Part shown: in pieces, positions 1 through 64,000 of the stretch
Numbering within the stretch: position 1 is the first letter of the stretch
Layout: every line of letters starts with the position of its first letter
Assembly: GCF_001039355.2 (NCBI RefSeq)
Contig: NW_019774580.1
Location: 441,219-505,218, forward strand
Direction of reading: 5' to 3'
Source of the DNA: Lingula anatina
Taxonomy: Eukaryota; Brachiopoda; Lingulata; Lingulida; Lingulidae
Length of the DNA stretch: 64,000 bases
Notes under the pieces: generated by a model
The model's database searches: none
Told to the model about the DNA's origin: nothing
Seen by the model: only the letters and a program-made list of their open reading frames with translations
Translations under genes and position numbers: made by a program

Positions 1-3000
1 AAATAAGCCACTTTATTTAATATGGTTAAAGATGTCAGCACAGCTGTAATCTTATTTTACAAATATTTCTGGTTTTAGAGGTTTTTGTTTTATTATAGGT
101 GCATTTTTTCCTATAGTTATGTAATCAATTAATGTAATGTTATCAGTTTTTCATTCACATTGGATGTGACATTGTTTATTTCAAAACTAACTGTTTTGTA
201 CATAAAGAACATCCATGTGGGATATAAATTACAACCTAACTTAGGGTGTGGTTTAGATAAGCCAGTCAGATTGATATCTTCCATCTAGGAGACATTCTAT
301 CAAATATATTTATATTTTAAATATCCCATTTGGCATTATAGAAGTGTGTTTTTGTAACAAGTGGACTGTCTTCCAGCTTACTTCACATACATAGAGAAGG
401 GTTGTTGAAGGTTATAGCATGGCTAAAAGGGCAACAGGAAGGCTCTGATGTCTATTGAACCCAGCAAGGGGTCTATCAGGGGCAATTTGGATTGAACCCA
501 AGTCATTAACTTTGAAGGTATCTTGTGAAGATGGAAGGCACTACACTATACCCTGCCTTCCTCCTGTCCAATCCTATAAAAATACTGAAAGTATTCAAAC
601 TACTTGCAGATAGTAAAGGGGAGATATGAAGATTTTAAAAGGGTTTAAAATTCACACCTCTAAGATGCATTTTTATATTTAAACAGAGATTACTTCAGAT
701 CTGATATCAATGGATATGATTTCTATCCAGATCCAATCATTCCTAGGGCTTTATCCATATTTACTCCATTCCCAGGGTCCAACCACAGCTTCCACATAGA
801 TTCTTATTTTAGGTTTTGATCATCTATTGCTGAGAAATCAAGTTTCCACTTCAACTGTCCTCGTCGCAAGGAAACACTAAAGTATATATTATTATTATTA
901 TTATTGACTTTTAAAAACTGTCTACCTGTACTTGGGTGCTATATTGCTTCTGATATTATTTTTAGTGGTGTATCTGCTCTGTTGTGATTTTTAAATGATG
1001 CCATATCAAAAGGACTCTTGTAAATGCATTTTCTGAATGAGCAATGGTTAACCTCTTCTACCAATTAATATTGTGTTGTTACTTAAACTTTTTTGTTGAT
1101 GTGAACACCAAATTTATTGACTAGTGGCAGATGAATATCGCTGGATTCCTTGGAACCACCCTCCTTTTTACACATGTAATTGAGGGCATCTTTCTGTCCA
1201 TACATGACATTGCCACTGATCACGTTATTGCCCATGTGTTTTTTAAAGAAATATTAACACGCTGTACATACAAGTATGTTCAGAATCAGTATATATATAT
1301 ATATATGTAAATAAATAATGTGTAAATATACAAAGATCTATAGACAGATATTATCAAGTAGATTTTCACCTGGACCTCCTCGATAAAGCTTCAACATGTG
1401 TTACCCGTAGTAAATAGTAGTGTTGAATCTATGCTCACCTTTCTCACCATACTTGGTTTTGTTACCTGATATTGAAAGCCTCATCTAGCATGTTATTACA
1501 CACAGTGGGGAGTAGAGGTGGTCATAATCTGGGTTTTTTTCTTTTTTCAAAGATTTAATTTTTTTATGAAGTTGGATCAATGCACAGTAAGACAGTTCAA
1601 GAAGACCTCTTAGTAGGTGGAGTGCATAAGGGTTTACAAGTCTAGATTTCTGCAGAGTTGGTTGTGTTCGTTGTCTTATTATTTGATAGAATAGGTATTA
1701 TTTCTGTCTGTTGGGAGATTCTCTGATGTTTTTGCACATGCATTCCTGTATATCTTGGAGCAGGTGTGGTACATAATAAGTCACAGGAGTTGTGAAGTTT
1801 GGGGGTTGTTTTCTTGATAGTAGAGGAATAGGCTGAAGTACTATTATTTTAACTGTTGAGGATATCTTATTTTTAATGATAGACTATGAATTTAAGGATT
1901 GGACCTTGATTATCCTTGGAATTTAGCAGGTGTATTGTAACAGAAAACACAGGAAGAGGCATGCTGAGGCATTTGTCCAACAGTGGAACACTTAAGGCTA
2001 TGAATGAATAACTGATAAAAATGATTGTATATTTGTTGGCCAGATAGCATGTTATTTTAGTTTTTTGTTGGTCTTTCCATTGTGAAATTCTGCACATCAG
2101 ATCATTTTCTAGGCTTTCAGCATGTTCATCTCTCTGTCTCCCTTTTATTTCTTTCTTTTTGAATAGGTGGGGTGCAGAACATTGAACATACATTTGAAAA
2201 ATGTCTTTCCCATTAGTGATTTCATTAAAAAATGACCAATTTAGAAATAATTTGATTGATATTTAAAAAATGTTTAACAGATTATTGTACGCTTCTAACC
2301 ACTGGAAAGTCACATATTTGTTTTCCAACTTATTGCCTTTTATCAGTATTTCACAAGTAAATTACTTTATGCCCTGCCATGCCCATGGTGCAGCATTGGA
2401 TATTCCTGCTGTTATTTTTAGAAACTGCAATGCCACTTAGATCAAAATAGAACATTTTCATAGGTACACATACATGCAGCCACCCAAAAGTTAAGGGAAG
2501 AGAAAAATTTTGGTAGGCATGCTGCTATCTGTTCCTAAGAAATCTTGGAATCGATGGAAACAAACTCAAATATTCTTTTGATTGATCACACCTAATATCT
2601 TTGGTGGAGTTGCATACTTCCAGGTAAATCAGGCCGCAAATTGTCCGTAAAAACAAACCAGTGTGAGTTTAGTATTCCAACACAAAATCAACCTTTTTTA
2701 CCCAAATTGCTTCCTTAGGACAAAAAAGTGGGTGCATGCCCTGCCCTGACAGGTACACTGTTGCCTTCAGATATACATGGAATGTTCCTTATAATGTTGT
2801 TGTGCATAAGATTTGTTTCAGGTGAAGGCACGGGTAGCATACTTAGATATGAGACTCAGTGTAGTTTGAAAGCAAAACATAACATTCCAAAACAAACTTA
2901 AATCTGTTGGTTAAAGTTGTTTTCTAGAATCTTGGGATAAAATAATGAATGCATGCTAAGCATTGACAGTAACATCTGTGCCTTAGGATACTCATGGAAT

Positions 3001-4183
3001 GTTCCTCAGGTACTACTTCTAGGTGAAAATACAGATAAGGTGCTTAGATACCAAGTTAGGTGTTGCCAGTTATTTTTACCACAAGTGTTTGAATATTTGG
3101 CAGTCTGCTAACTAGAAGTGAACCACAACTTACACAGGCTGCACCACAAGGAAAAAATAAAATACTTGCTAAAAAATAACTTAAAATTTTGTTAAGTGCT
3201 CTGAGATGTTAAGATAAGGAGTTTTGATACAATTCTAAACTGAGGTCAAATGTGTTGTTTTGTCGACCCCAAAAAAGGTGATGTCAACTGAGGTGTAGCC
3301 TAGGTAGAAATCTCCCTTCTGAGGTTTGCAAAATAACGCATTAACTAAGGGCAAACTCTGTAATAGTTTTATTATATAATTCATTGTCTGAATGCCTATG
3401 TCCTCTAGGATAACATCACAAGTTGACAAATCGCTGTCAATGACACTGTTGTCGTCTGTTTGATGTGTGGTACCTTTACTTTGATTGGAAAAAATCCACA
3501 GTACCATCATCAGTCAATACTTAATTTGGTAATGGCATTGTCTGTCACCTTCACATTTGTCCAATTCACAAATGCATTAAAGATCATTATCTAAGCAATT
3601 ATAATGCTTATAAACTAGATTGGAGTTGGAAAACAGAAAGATCCATTATGTAACTGTGTAAAGCAAAATACATTGATAACCTTTTCATTCTGCATTTGAA
3701 TAGGATGCTCTTGCCATAGAAGAGATATGCCTTACCATATACAAGAAACTTTTTTGCACTAATGCATGTTTCAAGACACTGTACTTTTGGCTAAAAATTG
3801 CTGAAAATGTTGAATGAGGGATTTTTAAACAAAATGTATCTATGACTAGGTAACAGATGTAGGAACACATTGAGGAAAAACACCAATGTATCAGTCATAA
3901 TGACATGACGAATACAATACCAATATTGCCGCAGATAACCTTAACAGCTAGAAGACAACACTTTTATCAGATTTAAAATAATATTGGTAATGGCATAATG
4001 GTTAAATATGGAAAATACTACTGCTTCATATAGTTTGTGTTTTATTATATCATTATCCTTAATCATGACCATAACTTGATACCAAAGTAAGGCTTAAGGA
4101 AGACAGGGCTTTGCACTTGCTTGGAAATTATAATTGTTTTTTGTTTAAATTTATAAAATGACTCTATATCCTTGGTGTTCCAG
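1..4183. other. upstream stretch without recognisable exons (probable intron)
   Basis: AT-rich DNA with no plus-strand open stretch that has Ig-like residues or sensible splice sites. The first supported exon (4184) starts with the last base of a split codon, so an upstream coding exon must exist outside this stretch or be too short to see. Contents noted: a short TA run near 1290-1306, an ATT run near 889-904, and a degenerate tandem duplication (about 2731-2866 against 2949-3065). Minus-strand open frames here are short and unlike any family I know. Confidence 0.6.
2731..3065. repeat. degenerate tandem duplication, period about 215 bp
   Basis: Two segments (about 2731-2866 and 2949-3065) share runs such as CATGGAATGTTCCT and GGTGAA...CTTAGATA in the same order with many substitutions. 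They contain no open frame. Most likely an old local duplication or remnants of one interspersed repeat. Confidence 0.4.

Positions 4184-64000
<59,817 letters not shown>

Noticed and set aside
3235-3510. 91-residue minus-strand open frame
   Set aside because: No recognisable domain, no neighbours, AT-rich context. It could be a transposon relic, but nothing in the sequence proves it.

Overview
The window is a piece of an animal nuclear genome: AT-rich DNA, short coding blocks bounded by GT...AG introns with pyrimidine-rich acceptors, microsatellites, MITE-like elements and two N runs (an assembly). Almost everything I can support belongs to one gene on the + strand, a twitchin (UNC-22 family) giant muscle protein of the titin-like Ig/Fn3/kinase class. 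It enters from upstream (first visible exon 4184, intron phase 2) and leaves past position 64000 in the middle of an Ig domain. Neither the start codon, promoter, stop codon nor poly(A) site is in view. I chained about 93 exons by hand, checking the reading phase at nearly every junction, plus a handful of optional mini-exons.

Order along the window: (1) 1-4183, no exon that I can support, presumably an upstream intron. (2) 4184-7936, Ig1-Ig3. (3) 8277-23121, a long non-globular region: a short linker, six tandemly duplicated microexons each encoding an SQMQIGVG-like peptide, a threonine-rich QMTFE repeat exon, a PEVK-like KPEEKK spring spread over several exons, and an acidic DEHPDILI repeat exon. 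(4) 23491-25084, Ig4 followed by a linker with a DFRDLL motif and five RRxS protein kinase A-type sites. (5) 25354-34860, Ig5-Ig9. (6) 35038-58642, the Fn3/Ig super-repeat region with 15 Fn3 domains and Ig10-Ig17. (7) 58835-62059, a complete MLCK/titin-type kinase domain with its C-terminal autoregulatory tail. (8) 62530-64000, Ig18, a linker and the first part of Ig19.

The DFRxxL motif, the PKA-site linker, the PEVK-like segment and the count of 15 Fn3 domains match what I know of molluscan (Mytilus catch-muscle) twitchin, so a mollusc or other lophotrochozoan is the best guess. I cannot name the species. The parts fit one job: Ig/Fn3 arrays bind thick and thin filaments, the disordered region is an extensible spring whose exons are all class 1-1 and so can be spliced in or out freely, the RRxS linker is a candidate cAMP-controlled switch for catch tension, and the kinase is the probable mechanosignalling module. 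No second gene, tRNA, rRNA or CRISPR array is supported on either strand.
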